Shown here: piece by piece, positions 16,628 through 26,281 of the stretch
Numbering within the stretch: position 1 is the stretch's first letter
Layout of the letters: every line of letters starts with the position of its first letter
From: Sporolactobacillus shoreicorticis
GTDB lineage: Bacteria; Bacillota; Bacilli; Bacillales; Sporolactobacillaceae
Assembly (NCBI RefSeq): GCF_024125445.1
Contig: NZ_JAMXWM010000020.1
Coordinates: 1-64,000 of the forward strand
Direction: 5' to 3'
Length of the DNA stretch: 64,000 nucleotides
Notes under the pieces: generated by a model
Seen by the model: only the letters and a program-made list of their open reading frames with translations
What the model was told of the DNA's origin: nothing
Databases searched by the model: none
Position numbers and translations under genes: made by a program

Positions 16628-19558
16628 TCAGTCAAATACGTTGACGCATGATTGAAACAGTTCCTTGTTTTCTTGAATTTTCCCTTCATTGCCGAGGACA
16701 CAGACCAGACCTTGGTCGGTAACTTTTTTCAGCAGCTGCCCGAAATCGTTGATGTCGGTGCGGTTGGTATCAAGCACTGCGTCGCGAGTTCCTTGCACGT
16801 CGGCCTGAGTGATGTGCTTGAAATACTGGGCGTCGGCCATGCTGCCTTTGCCGCGCGGCGTCAGCGGTGTATCAAGATCGGACAAGGTTCCGATGATGTA
16901 TTTTGTCATTTCAAAATCATCGGCATCAAACGCTTCGACAAATTTTGCTGCGTTATCATATATCGACAGCGTTTCCTTCAAATTCGGATCTCGGTACGAC
17001 CAAAAGATCAGGTTGCCTGCCGATTCGAGCGCGAGTCCCGCGCCGTATGCGCCACCCATCACGCGCACTTGATTCCACAAGTAATCAAGTGACAGGATTT
17101 TTTTCAGTACCTGAAGCTTGCCTGTGTAATCATAACCGAGTGACTTAAAGTTCGCGCCTTTTGCCGCATATTGAACCTTGCTCGAAGTCATCAAGCCTTC
17201 ATTTTTCGCTTCCGGTTCCGGCAATTTTTCCGAACCGCGTACTGCGGCGGCATCTGTTTGCAAGTCCAGCTGAGCGAATTGCGTCTCAACGGTACTCAGT
17301 ATTGCGGCGTCACCGGTAATGCTTGCGACAAGGGACTTTTTGTTAAACAGCAGTTTTGCCAGCGTGGATAGAGTAGCGGATAATTCTTCAAAACGATCAT
17401 CCCAATTTTTATCCAAATCTGAAATGAATCGGTAGAAATCCAGCCCTCTCAGTTTTTCACCATAAGCGGCAGCCTCTGAAAAATAGGAGCCGAGCCGGCG
17501 GACGACAACCGATTGACCGTTTTGGTTAAAGGACATCTCCACGCGGGATTTGATTTCTTTGACAATCTCTCTAATTCGTGATGCGTTGTCAAACTTGCTG
17601 TGGTAGATGATCTCATGAATGAGTGCAAATGCCTGAGGCAATTTATCTTGAAGCACTTTTGTTTTTGCAGAAAATTTCGGCGCATAAGCATCGTCATCAG
17701 ACTTATCCCCATAAGTCTGATTATCAAAATCAATGCCGCCGGTGTGAATATTGATCTCACTAACTAAATCTGAGTAGGCGTATTTTTCCGTATCGACTTT
17801 CCCAAGTACTTCCTGCAAAAGGGTGAGACAGGAAATTTGATCGGCAGGAACCGCTGACGCGTCAAAATAAAGATTGACGTAGGCAATCTTGTTGGTTTCC
17901 AGATCATGGTAGAGTGTTTTGACTGCGTCAATCGTCACTTCTTTCAGCGGAAGTTCCTCAGCCTTTTTCGCTACGTCGGCAATCGACAGTGTTGGAATTT
18001 TACGCAGATCTTCGGGACTGTCTGCGCCGGACTGACGCGCCTTAAGTTTCTGCGTTTCGTCGATAATCTGCTGTACGCCTTCGACACTTAAATTTTTCTT
18101 GACGTCCGCCAGCTTCGCTTCAACGAGTTTGGCTTCCTTTTCTGCAATGGTTTTTGACGGTGCAATCGTCACAAAGGTTTGATGATTGCTGTTCAGCAAA
18201 TAGTTTTCAATAAGTGCCTCGAAGTAATTGCTCGTTAGCGCCTGCTTGATTTTTATCAAAGTGCCTTCGAATTTCAGATGCATGAACGGATCTTCGTCAT
18301 ACAGCCAGCTGTCCATTGACATGATGCTGTAGACCAACCCTTTTGGCATCGATCCGTAATCGGCTTCGCGCAGCTGGAATTCTTTGACGTTGATCGCCGC
18401 TTCAATCTGTTTTTTATCCAAACCGTCTTTGACAAATGTGCGCAGTGTATCGAAAACAACCTTTTTAAAGGCTTCCTTTTGGTTCTCATTCGCGTTTTTC
18501 ACATTAATGGAGAAAAACGGCTGGAGCATGCTGGTGTCATAAGAACCGAACACATCTTGGCCAATGCCCGCGTCAAGAATCGCTTTCTTAAGTGGTGCTG
18601 CCGGACTGTCGAGCAACAGATAATCGAGAATATCGAACGCCAGATAGGTTTCCGGGTTGGTAGAGGTCGAGACGGCGAAATTCATGCTCAGGTAGGTTTT
18701 ATCCTTTAAATCCGTATCAGGGAGCACCGGGTATTCCTTGATAATTTCATTGATTTTGCCGATCGGCTTCTGCACGGCGATCGACGAGTCGACAGCGGTG
18801 CGATCATAGCTGTCAAGATACGCCTGATCCAGATAGGCAAGCTTTTCTTCAATGTCCATATTTCCGTAAAGATAGATATAGCTATTGGCCGGGCTGTAAT
18901 ATTTTTTATGGCATTGCAGGAAGTACTCTTGGGTCAGATCGGGAATATAAAGCGGATCACCGCCGGATTCATAGCCGTAGCTCGTGTCCGGAAACAGCGA
19001 GTTCTGATTCGCGCGCATCAGCAAGCCCTCGGGGGAAGAGAACGCGCCTTTCATTTCATTGTAAACGACGCCTTTATAATTGATCGGATCGTCGGCGTTT
19101 TCCAACTCGTAATGCCAGCCTTCCTGTTGCAGAATTTCCTTGTATTTATAAATGTTCGGGTGAAACACGGCATCGAGATAGACGTCCATTAGATTCTGAA
19201 AATCTTTATCATTTTTACTTGCCACCGGATACATTGTCTTATCGCTGAAGGTAAACGCGTTCAAAAAGGTGTTGAGCGAACCTTTGAGCAGCTCAACGAA
19301 CGGTTCTTTTACCGGATACTTATCCGATCCGCATAGGACCGAGTGCTCAAGAATGTGAAAAACGCCGGTGTTATTTTCTGGAGGCGTGCGAAAACTGATT
19401 GAGAAGACTTTATTGTCATCGTCGTTTTCCAGAAACAATAACTTCGCGCCGCTTTTCTCATGCTCGAATACATAGGCCTGTGAGTGAATGTCTTGAATCG
19501 TGTCCTTGTGAAGCAGGCGAAAACCGTGGACAACCTTGTTTTGAGTAAGAGTTTCCAT
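16628..19558 (-). CDS. Presequence-protease-like zinc metallopeptidase (M16C)
   Basis: A 976-residue protein of the insulinase superfamily, in the long single-chain M16C form. The inverted zinc motif HxxEH is present as H68-I-L-E71-H72, followed by SVLCGSDKYPVKEPF typical of PreP/Cym1 enzymes, and the distal Glu lies in NEMKGAFSSPE. The four half-domains and the M16C-associated region account for the length. It probably degrades short peptides in the cytoplasm, as no signal peptide is seen. The ATG is preceded by AGGAGG at 6 bases. It is a single gene with its own terminator, facing levB. Confidence 0.9.
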   Translation of the reverse strand: METLTQNKVVHGFRLLHKDTIQDIHSQAYVFEHEKSGAKLLFLENDDDNKVFSISFRTPPENNTGVFHILEHSVLCGSDKYPVKEPFVELLKGSLNTFLNAFTFSDKTMYPVASKNDKDFQNLMDVYLDAVFHPNIYKYKEILQQEGWHYELENADDPINYKGVVYNEMKGAFSSPEGLLMRANQNSLFPDTSYGYESGGDPLYIPDLTQEYFLQCHKKYYSPANSYIYLYGNMDIEEKLAYLDQAYLDSYDRTAVDSSIAVQKPIGKINEIIKEYPVLPDTDLKDKTYLSMNFAVSTSTNPETYLAFDILDYLLLDSPAAPLKKAILDAGIGQDVFGSYDTSMLQPFFSINVKNANENQKEAFKKVVFDTLRTFVKDGLDKKQIEAAINVKEFQLREADYGSMPKGLVYSIMSMDSWLYDEDPFMHLKFEGTLIKIKQALTSNYFEALIENYLLNSNHQTFVTIAPSKTIAEKEAKLVEAKLADVKKNLSVEGVQQIIDETQKLKARQSGADSPEDLRKIPTLSIADVAKKAEELPLKEVTIDAVKTLYHDLETNKIAYVNLYFDASAVPADQISCLTLLQEVLGKVDTEKYAYSDLVSEINIHTGGIDFDNQTYGDKSDDDAYAPKFSAKTKVLQDKLPQAFALIHEIIYHSKFDNASRIREIVKEIKSRVEMSFNQNGQSVVVRRLGSYFSEAAAYGEKLRGLDFYRFISDLDKNWDDRFEELSATLSTLAKLLFNKKSLVASITGDAAILSTVETQFAQLDLQTDAAAVRGSEKLPEPEAKNEGLMTSSKVQYAAKGANFKSLGYDYTGKLQVLKKILSLDYLWNQVRVMGGAYGAGLALESAGNLIFWSYRDPNLKETLSIYDNAAKFVEAFDADDFEMTKYIIGTLSDLDTPLTPRGKGSMADAQYFKHITQADVQGTRDAVLDTNRTDINDFGQLLKKVTDQGLVCVLGNEGKIQENKELFQSCVNVFD

Positions 19559-19907
19559 TAAAAAACCTCCTGTTTAAAGATGTTTCGTCCCCAGGCTCAT
19601 GGCACTGAGCGGAAAAAGGCGACATATTTATTATACATTAATAAATGAGAAAAAATGCCATTGACAAACCAAAGCTTTCGTTCGCGATGTTAAATAACCA
19701 TGCTTCCTCATTCACTAAGGTTAATCGTTCACTTACTTAGGATAAAATCTTCAATTTATCATTCCCACTTTTCATTTTTTTATTGCCCTATTCGCGTTCG
19801 GTCAAAAGAGCCGCCGGCCGTAACAAGAATTTCGGCTATTGAGCAACCTTGATTATCATTTAATTATTTTTTTTTCGTACCCTTTAGAGCATGGAGGGGA
19901 TTGCATC
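19559..19907. other. Divergent intergenic region
   Basis: Holds the promoter regions of the M16 protease (-) and the lantibiotic-protection ATPase (+). AT-rich; I see no strong paired -35/-10 or operator. The reading frame of the ATPase is open back to 19839, but that extension has no plausible ribosome-binding site. Confidence 0.4.
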
Positions 19908-20588
19908 ATGAAAACTATTATTGAAACAAAGCAGCTGACTAAATTTAAAAAGGAAGTGGCACTTGAAAAGGTGTCTATTCATGTAGAAGAAAATTCCGTA
20001 TATGGACTATTGGGTCCCAACGGAGCGGGCAAATCGACTTTATTAAAATCAATAACAGGCGTGCTCAGACCTGATTCCGGCGAGATTTTGCCATGGAAGC
20101 ATGGGGATTTGGCTCATACTGGCGCTATGATTGAAGGCCCGGCGATTTATCCGAATCTGACGGCGCAAGAAAATTTGCGAGTATTAGCGACACTGCTGGA
20201 CATTGATAAAGCGCGAATAGCTGAAGTTCTGCGGATTGTCGATCTCAAAAATACCGGAAATAAGACAGCTAAACATTTTTCGCTAGGGATGAAACAGCGA
20301 CTAGGCATTGCGATGGCTCTTTTGAATCAACCTAAATTATTGATTTTGGATGAACCAACGAATGGCTTGGATCCGCTCGGTATACAAGAACTTCGAGAAT
20401 TGATCCGCTCCTTTCCGGAGCAGGGAATCTCAGTCATTTTGTCCAGTCACATTTTGAGTAAAGTAGAGCAGGTTGCCGACACCGTAGGCATTATTTATAA
20501 CGGTCATTTATGTTACGAGAACAGTAATGATCAACGGAAAGAAAACTTAGAACAACTGTTTATGGATATCGTAAAAAGGAGCAGATGA
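19908..20588 (+). CDS. Lantibiotic-protection ABC transporter ATPase (LanF-type)
   Basis: 226 residues: GPNGAGKST (Walker A), FSLGMKQRLG (signature), LLILDEPTNGLDP (Walker B), in the order and size of the MutF/SpaF/EpiF immunity ATPases, which pump lantibiotics from the membrane. The ATG at 19908 follows GGAGGGG. The next gene starts one base after the stop and encodes the LanE-type permease. No lantibiotic precursor or modification enzyme lies in the window, so this is an orphan resistance module. All ATPase motifs are intact, though the operon downstream is broken. Confidence 0.85.
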   Translation: MKTIIETKQLTKFKKEVALEKVSIHVEENSVYGLLGPNGAGKSTLLKSITGVLRPDSGEILPWKHGDLAHTGAMIEGPAIYPNLTAQENLRVLATLLDIDKARIAEVLRIVDLKNTGNKTAKHFSLGMKQRLGIAMALLNQPKLLILDEPTNGLDPLGIQELRELIRSFPEQGISVILSSHILSKVEQVADTVGIIYNGHLCYENSNDQRKENLEQLFMDIVKRSR

Positions 20589-20589
20589 A

Positions 20590-21348
20590 ATGATGCTTAT
20601 ACGTCAAATTAAAGCAGAATGGTTAAAAGAGAAACGTTCTGCAAATAGAAAACTAATGATGATGACACCGCTTGTTTTTATCATGTTCAGCTTTTTAATG
20701 ACTCTATTGATGGGAACAGCGCCAAAAGGCAAGAGTTATCTGGTTGCCGCGGCGTTCAACTGGTATCCGTTAATCATTTTGCCGGTCATTCTCACTTTAT
20801 TCGTTACCAATATCAAGGGAAAAGAAAAAACCGTAAATGAAGTTTTCACCCGTTCTTTAGGCATTGATTCCAGCTATCAATGGATGGCTAAGAATATGAT
20901 CGTTATTTTTGAACTATTGATCACGTTGGCGTTTTCCGGCCTGCTCGTTCTTCTTTTGAACGGTCTATTGTTAAATGACACTATTTCCTTTGGCCGAATT
21001 GTCATAGCTACTGCTTGTCTGTTTCTGGGAAGTTTGCCTGTCGTCGGTATTAGCTTTGTACTCAATCGCTTTTTGAATCGAATCATCGTGATCTTGATCA
21101 ACTTCATTCTGAGTTCGGCCGCCGCACTCATCGCGGTAGAAGGAAGCTGGCTGCTCTTCGCATGGTGCTACAACATTAGAATGATGGCGCCAACGCTGGG
21201 GCTCCATCCTAACGGTACATTTTTACCTGCCGGCAGTCCTTTGCTCAATACCGGCTCTATTGGAACAGGGGTACTTCTCTCACTTATTGTTTACGGTCTC
21301 ATTGTTATCATACAAACAGCCCTTTCTAAAAGGAGAAATGGACGATGA
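20590..21348 (+). CDS. Lantibiotic-protection ABC transporter permease (LanE/MutE-type)
   Basis: 252 residues with six predicted membrane spans, and an N-terminus (IRQIKAEWLKEKRSANRKL) typical of MutE/EpiE permeases. It starts one base after the ATPase stop and overlaps the following LanG-type gene (ATGA). It should form a channel with the LanG permease, but that partner is truncated here, so the complex may be inactive or may work as an E-only homodimer. The frame is uninterrupted. Confidence 0.8.
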   Translation: MMLIRQIKAEWLKEKRSANRKLMMMTPLVFIMFSFLMTLLMGTAPKGKSYLVAAAFNWYPLIILPVILTLFVTNIKGKEKTVNEVFTRSLGIDSSYQWMAKNMIVIFELLITLAFSGLLVLLLNGLLLNDTISFGRIVIATACLFLGSLPVVGISFVLNRFLNRIIVILINFILSSAAALIAVEGSWLLFAWCYNIRMMAPTLGLHPNGTFLPAGSPLLNTGSIGTGVLLSLIVYGLIVIIQTALSKRRNGR

Positions 21349-21683
21349 TTCAATTGATGTGGGCGCATTGGTTAAAAGCGAAGAGAACGTTTGTTCGAAC
21401 GATGCGTCTCTTGCTGCCTGTCGTGTATTCAAGTGTTCTCTTTTTATACTTTTATAGCCGGGGCAAATCAGGGGTAACGGCATTGAATGAGTACACCACT
21501 TTTTTCCTGTTTTTTACACTTTGCGCGTTATTTACACTGAGCCTACTTATTCCGCTCTTACTGTCTCCGGACAGAGAAGCCGGAAACTTCGGCAATGAAT
21601 TAAGAATCGGCATATCGAGGGGAAAGTTGTTTGTCAGTCGATTCTTTATGATTTTGATGCTCGTCACGATCATGATCTACTGA
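21345..21683 (+). pseudogene. Lantibiotic-protection permease LanG/MutG, 3'-truncated
   Basis: Only the first 112 codons of a roughly 240-residue LanG-type permease remain: N-terminal motif MWAHWLKAKRTFVR and two to three membrane spans. The frame ends at TGA in MLVTIMIY-stop. The following bases, read in another frame (HDLLKLMNQALK), already belong to a response regulator, so a deletion has fused the two genes near 21655-21680. Confidence 0.8.
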
Positions 21684-22336
21684 AACTAATGAATCAAGCA
21701 CTTAAATCCAGCAATGAAGTGACGACGAGAGATAACGCGATTGGCATTGATCCCAATCAATTAGGTCTCTATGATTTAATTATTCTTGATGTGATGATGC
21801 CTGAAAAAGACGGATTTGATTTTTTAAGAGAAAATCGTTATTACATCGACGCACCGGTTCTGTTTCTTACTGCCAGAGATTTTGAAGAGGATAAGCTAGA
21901 GGGCTTTGCCTCGGGAGCGGACGACTATATAACGAAACCTTTTTCAATAAAAGAACTTCGCGCGCGTGTCGATGCTCATATGCGGCGAGAGAAAAGGAAA
22001 AAGCACAGTCGCTTATCGGATGGTCCGGTGGCATGTGATCTGATTCAAAAAAAGTTCTTTGCCAATCAAATGCCGATACAGCTTACTCCATCCGAATATG
22101 AACTATGTGTCTTTTTATTGCGGAACAGCAAGCAGGTCTTTTCAAAAAAAGATATCTATACTTCTGTTTACGGATATGACGCAGTTGGCGACAGTCAAAC
22201 AACGATTACGGAACGAATCAAGCAGATTCGAAATAAATTCCAGAAAGCGAACATTAATCCAATCCAGACGGTTTGGGGAGTCGGGTATAAGTGGGACATC
22301 AATGGAAGAAGAATCATTGATCACGGGACAGTCTGA
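21672..22336 (+). pseudogene. OmpR-family response regulator, 5'-truncated
   Basis: The receiver domain is missing its first strand and the acidic pair that binds Mg2+. The rest is present: phosphoacceptor Asp in LIILDVMMPEKDG, the Thr/Lys region LTARD and ITKPFS, then a full winged-helix DNA-binding domain ending in TVWGVGYKWDIN. An ATG at 21689 could start a 215-residue product, but without the acidic pocket it could not be phosphorylated normally. The C-terminus is extended by about ten residues because a second deletion joined it to the kinase gene. Confidence 0.8.
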
Positions 22337-22886
22337 ATATTTAGCTGACTTGAAGAATGGTGTAAAACGTTTAGAACAGTATATCGAGCAATTAAAAAAA
22401 ATCAGCGGTATTTCGAGTCAAAAAAGAATCAAGATGCCGATCAATAAGCAAGTGGTTGGCAGCTGGGTAGCGTTGGCCGCCTCCTTATCCAAAAATGCCG
22501 GATTGACGCTCGAAGTACGGTGTCACGACGAAAGCAGTCTTCGCATCGATAAGGAACAACTGTCAAACGCCATTCAAAATATTGTTGTCAACAGCGTTGA
22601 GCACGCGCCGCCGGATTCGCCGATTATTCTTTCATTTGAAGACACACCCGGAAGTTACCGAATAACAATCATCGATCAAGGGCCGGGCTTTAGCGAGCAG
22701 GCGTTAAAAGAAGCGACCGGCAGATTTTTTACGACAAAAACAAAGGGCGCTCCGCACTACGGACTCGGATTGACGATTGCCGCTGAGTCGTTAGCTAATA
22801 ATCACGGAGAATTGAAGCTTGAAAATAGTTACGTCGGCCGCAAAATAAACGGCGCAAAAGTGACGATTTTATTAAATAAAAGGTAG
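22302..22886 (+). pseudogene. Sensor histidine kinase, 5'-truncated (ATPase domain only)
   Basis: A 194-codon frame begins with ATG inside the end of the regulator. It holds the second dimerisation helix (YLADLKNGVKRLEQYIEQL) and the full HATPase: N box NIVVNSVEHAP, DQGPGF, FFTTKTKG, and GLGLTIA. The sensor, membrane spans and the H box with the phosphorylated His are gone; the junction is near 22312. Such a fragment could bind ATP but not relay phosphate. Confidence 0.8.
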
Positions 22887-22986
22887 AATTAAGGTTTATG
22901 CGGTGCATTTTTAAGGAATTTCAAAGCTAGTTAAGGATTTAGGCACAGGACTTTTTCAGATGAAAAAATCGGCGAGGTGAGCGAAG

Positions 22987-23409
22987 TTGGCCAATAAAGA
23001 AGCAAAACTGAAGCAAAACGACAACAACGTGATTGAATTCATTGAAGCTGTGGAAAGTCCGAGAAAACGCGAGGATGCTTATCGGTTACTGGATCTTTTT
23101 ACGGAGATAACCGGTTATGAGGCGAAAATGTGGGGCCCGAGCATCATCGGATTCGGCTCGTATCATTATAAGTACGCGTCCGGGCATGAAGGCAACGCCC
23201 CGCTCACCGGATTTTCGCCGCGAAAAGCGAAGATCAGCTTATACCTGACCATGCCCGATGATGAATACGAAAAATTTGCAGCAGATTTTGGTAAACATAC
23301 ACGCGGAAAAGCATGTATTTACGTCAACAAGCTCGCGGATATCAATGTCGCGGTGCTGAAAGAGATGATCAAGGTGTCAGTTATTTTTTCAAAAAAGCAG
23401 AATCGATGA
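22987..23409 (+). CDS. DUF1801-domain protein
   Basis: A 140-residue soluble protein whose core MWGPSIIGFGSYHYKYASG and TGFSPRKAKISLYL are diagnostic of DUF1801 (YdhG-like). Family function is unknown; the fold resembles small ligand-binding proteins. TTG start preceded by GCGAGGTG. It is followed after 15 bases by a GNAT acetyltransferase gene and probably shares its transcript. Confidence 0.82.
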   Translation: MANKEAKLKQNDNNVIEFIEAVESPRKREDAYRLLDLFTEITGYEAKMWGPSIIGFGSYHYKYASGHEGNAPLTGFSPRKAKISLYLTMPDDEYEKFAADFGKHTRGKACIYVNKLADINVAVLKEMIKVSVIFSKKQNR

Positions 23410-23424
23410 ATCGGGGGAGACAAG

Positions 23425-23946
23425 ATGTCCATTCAATTAAAAGAGGAATTTTTAAAAGGTGCCTTGATTCGACTCGTGCCAACTGAAGAGGCAGATCTGA
23501 CCTTCGTGAAATCGGTGGAGCGAGCAGTGGAGAACGCCCAATTTGTCGGCGATTGGACAGTAGCGGAGCATCAGGCTGCCCTCACGGATCACGACAAGCT
23601 TCATTTTACTGTGCGCGATGGAGGCAATGTGCGTGTGGGATACATTATTTTAGCGGGCGTCGCCAGCAGCGATCATAATATTAATCTCCTGCGCATCGCC
23701 GTTACTCAAAAAGGGAAAGGCTATGGAACAGAAGTGCTGTTTCTTTTGAAGCGTCTATGTTTTGAGGGGTTAGGCGCGCACCGGCTTTGGCTGGATGTGG
23801 TTGACGATAATGGGAGAGCGAGGCATGTGTATCAGAAAGCGGGCTTTGTTCAAGAAGGCGTGCTGCGCGAGTGCATGCGATATTCTGATCGCTATAAGTC
23901 TCTCATTGTAATGTCGCTTTTGGAACATGAATATAGTGAAAAGTAA
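23425..23946 (+). CDS. GNAT-family N-acetyltransferase (RimJ/RimL-like)
   Basis: 173 residues with the GNAT acetyl-CoA motif at about 106-112 (QKGKGYGTE), the strands leading to it (INLLRIAVT), and the RimJ/RimL ending LDVVDDNGRARHVYQKAGFVQEG split over residues 130-152. The substrate could be a protein N-terminus, a polyamine or a drug. The ATG follows GGGGGAGACAAG. Downstream lies the scar of an aldo/keto reductase gene and then an S-box. Confidence 0.82.
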   Translation: MSIQLKEEFLKGALIRLVPTEEADLTFVKSVERAVENAQFVGDWTVAEHQAALTDHDKLHFTVRDGGNVRVGYIILAGVASSDHNINLLRIAVTQKGKGYGTEVLFLLKRLCFEGLGAHRLWLDVVDDNGRARHVYQKAGFVQEGVLRECMRYSDRYKSLIVMSLLEHEYSEK

Positions 23947-23977
23947 TGGTCACTTTATTATTCCTATGATACTTATG

Positions 23978-24043
23978 GTGGCAATCAATGCGTTAAACCA
24001 GGATTACCGCACAGGCCTCGACCCGGATAACTTTGATTTTTAA
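23978..24043 (+). pseudogene. 3'-end remnant of an aldo/keto reductase gene (scar 1)
   Basis: Read in frame to the TAA at 24041-24043, this gives INALNQDYRTGLDPDNFDF, which aligns with the C-terminus of the intact aldo/keto reductase at 54167-54997 (IDALNEDKRFGSDPDNFNF). Only about 20 codons survive. A second such scar lies on the other side of the opp operon, at 29616-29681. Confidence 0.8.
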
Positions 24044-24134
24044 TTATACACATTGAAATTAGGGTGCCGTATTGGCCTTTAAATACATGTTGACAGATAG
24101 GATTAATTGGGATAAACTACAATTAATTTCATAA

Positions 24135-24240
24135 TTCTTATCTAGAGTGGCGGAGGGACTGGCCCGATGAAACCCGACAACCTGCCTATGTGCAAAGGTG
24201 TTAATTCCAGCAGATGATCCAATGTCTGACAGATAAGAAA
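24135..24240 (+). promoter_or_regulatory. SAM-I riboswitch (S-box) upstream of opp
   Basis: P1 is TTCTTATCT (24135-24143) with AGATAAGAA (24231-24239). In between are the conserved GGAGGGACTGGCCCGATGAA, ACCCGACAACC and GGTGTTAATTCCAGCAGA blocks of the aptamer. It senses S-adenosylmethionine and should turn off the downstream transporter when SAM is high. Confidence 0.95.
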
Positions 24241-24257
24241 AACAGTATCCGTTAGCC

Positions 24258-24289
24258 AGCTGCTTTTTCTTATCTTTGAGAAAGCAGCT
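24258..24289 (+). terminator. S-box expression-platform terminator with built-in antiterminator
   Basis: AGCTGCTTT (24258-24266) pairs with AAAGCAGCT (24281-24289). The loop carries TTCTTATCT, an exact repeat of the 5' strand of P1, so the 3' strand of P1 (AGATAAGAA) can pair with either: with P1 when SAM is bound, or with this loop as antiterminator when it is not. Confidence 0.85.
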
Positions 24290-24421
24290 ATTTGATTTGC
24301 ATAAAAATAAATCAAAGAGGGAGGAAATACATAATAGAAAGATTGCAGAACTACAGTATCAAAGATTTGATACATGACTCATCGAGTCAGAAAACATTAG
24401 AGATAGAAATGGGGAGACGCT

Positions 24422-26128
24422 ATGTGTTCAAAGAAATTAACTGCAACGATTTGTGCTGTTCTGTTGATTATTACTTCACTGTTAACAGCGTGCGGATCAA
24501 GTGAATCAAATCAATCATCCGGTCAGCAACCCGACAAGAATCAAACGCTGAATCTGTTTTTTGAATCACCGACCACACTTGATGTGAACGATGTACGTAA
24601 TTCAAGTGAATTCCAGATTCTGTCACAAGTTCAAGAGGGACTTGTGCGTACTTATACGGATAAAAACGGTAAGGAAAAAACAGTGCCAGCAGGTGCAAAA
24701 AGTTGGAAGATTACTAATGGCGGAACGGTATACACATTTAAACTTCGCAATTATAAATGGTCGGATGGAAAAGAAGTAACGGCGCAAAATTATGTGGACT
24801 CAGTGCTTCGCCTCCTTGATCCAAAAAAAGCATTTTCTTATGCTTTCTTTGCTTATGACATTAAAAATGCAGAAAAATATTATGCGGGCAAGGCAAAAGC
24901 AAAAGACGTCGGCGTCAAAGCTCTTGACGATAAGACTTTGCAATTCACACTGGAAAAACCGACACCGCAATTTAATAAGAAATTCGGTTTTGTCGCATTG
25001 TTTCCAATCCGGCTTGATGTTATTAAAAAAGGTGGAGAAACCTATGCAACCGATTATAAGGCACAGGTTTTTAGCGGACCTTTTGTTATTAAGAGCTGGG
25101 TTAAGGATAACAGCCTAGTATTGAAAAAGAATCCGAAATACTGGGATGCAAAGAATGTGCATCTTAAAACTGTAAATTTAAAGAAAGTAGACGAGACGTC
25201 AACTCAGGCCTCACTGTTCCAGTCGAAACAAACGGATGTTATTGCTGCTCAGCAGCAATACATCAAGAAATGGGCTGGTGAATCAAAACAAGGTAAGATT
25301 CAGTATATTCATGGCAATACGCCACTCACAAGCTATATCGTATTTAACCAGAAGTCCGGCGGTACATCAGGTTTACTGAAGAACGCGAAAATTCGTTTGG
25401 CGCTATCTCTAGCGATTAACCGTGAAGATTTGGTTAAATTGGTGTTCGGCCGCTACCGTCCGGCTTATGGATTGATTCCAAACGGTATTCAGGTAGGAAA
25501 TAAAGACTATCGGGATGACGTTGCACAACCGCTGAAACCTCTGTATGACAAATATAACGGCAATAAGAGCGAACTTCAGGAATTGTTTAAAGAAGGTTTG
25601 AAAGAGCTGGGTGTTAAGAAAAGGCTGAGCGATATTACATTCACTCTGATTACGACCGGCACCGATGCACTTTCAAAATCGGAACAGGAATACTATCAGC
25701 AGGAATGGGAAAAGAATCTGGGTGTCAAAGTTAAGCTGAATGTTCTTGAATCAAAATTGTTTGTTGCACAGCGAAATGCAAATAAATACGATCTCCTGCT
25801 GAACGGCTGGTTCGGCGATTATAATGATCCATCCACGTTTACCGATATGTGGACAGCGAATAATGGATTTTCGAAATTCTTCGGTTTTTATTCAGATAAA
25901 AAGTATGATGCATATTACAAGAAATTGGATGGTGTAACCGATGATGCCCAACGCGAAAAAATTTATGCACAGCTAGAAGATTTGCTAATTGCTAAAGACG
26001 CGGGTGTGGCGCCAATCTACTATGGCGATTCACAGTACTTTGTTCAAAACTATGTGAAGAACATCAGCTTCCCACTCTTTGGTACGCCGATTGACTTCAG
26101 CCGTGCTTACATTTCCGGCAAGGAATAA
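24422..26128 (+). CDS. oppA: Oligopeptide ABC transporter substrate-binding lipoprotein
   Basis: 568 residues of the OppA/DppA (SBP_bac_5) family. The lipoprotein signal ends in LLTAC, with Cys at about residue 23, so it is tethered outside the membrane. Family blocks include SWKITNGGTVYTFKLR, KWSDGKEVTAQNYVDSVLR and NREDLVKLVFG. Its S-box leader indicates that it is expressed when methionine or SAM runs low, so methionine-containing peptides are a plausible cargo (inference). First gene of oppABCD; a hairpin separates it from oppB. Confidence 0.9.
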   Translation: MCSKKLTATICAVLLIITSLLTACGSSESNQSSGQQPDKNQTLNLFFESPTTLDVNDVRNSSEFQILSQVQEGLVRTYTDKNGKEKTVPAGAKSWKITNGGTVYTFKLRNYKWSDGKEVTAQNYVDSVLRLLDPKKAFSYAFFAYDIKNAEKYYAGKAKAKDVGVKALDDKTLQFTLEKPTPQFNKKFGFVALFPIRLDVIKKGGETYATDYKAQVFSGPFVIKSWVKDNSLVLKKNPKYWDAKNVHLKTVNLKKVDETSTQASLFQSKQTDVIAAQQQYIKKWAGESKQGKIQYIHGNTPLTSYIVFNQKSGGTSGLLKNAKIRLALSLAINREDLVKLVFGRYRPAYGLIPNGIQVGNKDYRDDVAQPLKPLYDKYNGNKSELQELFKEGLKELGVKKRLSDITFTLITTGTDALSKSEQEYYQQEWEKNLGVKVKLNVLESKLFVAQRNANKYDLLLNGWFGDYNDPSTFTDMWTANNGFSKFFGFYSDKKYDAYYKKLDGVTDDAQREKIYAQLEDLLIAKDAGVAPIYYGDSQYFVQNYVKNISFPLFGTPIDFSRAYISGKE

Positions 26129-26202
26129 GAAAGAAGTATCGCCTTTTTTATGAAGTTTGAGGAATGAGTATAGTTATAGTTGCTCATCCATAGCAGTTTA
26201 TT

Positions 26203-26244
26203 ACAGGAGAAGAAACATGTCGTTACAATGTTTTCTTTTCCTGT
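26203..26244 (+). other. Hairpin between oppA and oppB
   Basis: ACAGGAGAAGAAACAT pairs with ATGTTTTCTTTTCCTGT (one bulge). No T-run follows, so it looks like a transcript-stabilising or processing hairpin, which would keep binding protein in excess over the membrane subunits. Confidence 0.55.
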
Positions 26245-26281
26245 ATTTATTAAATTTAATAATAAATAGGAGTCATCACAC

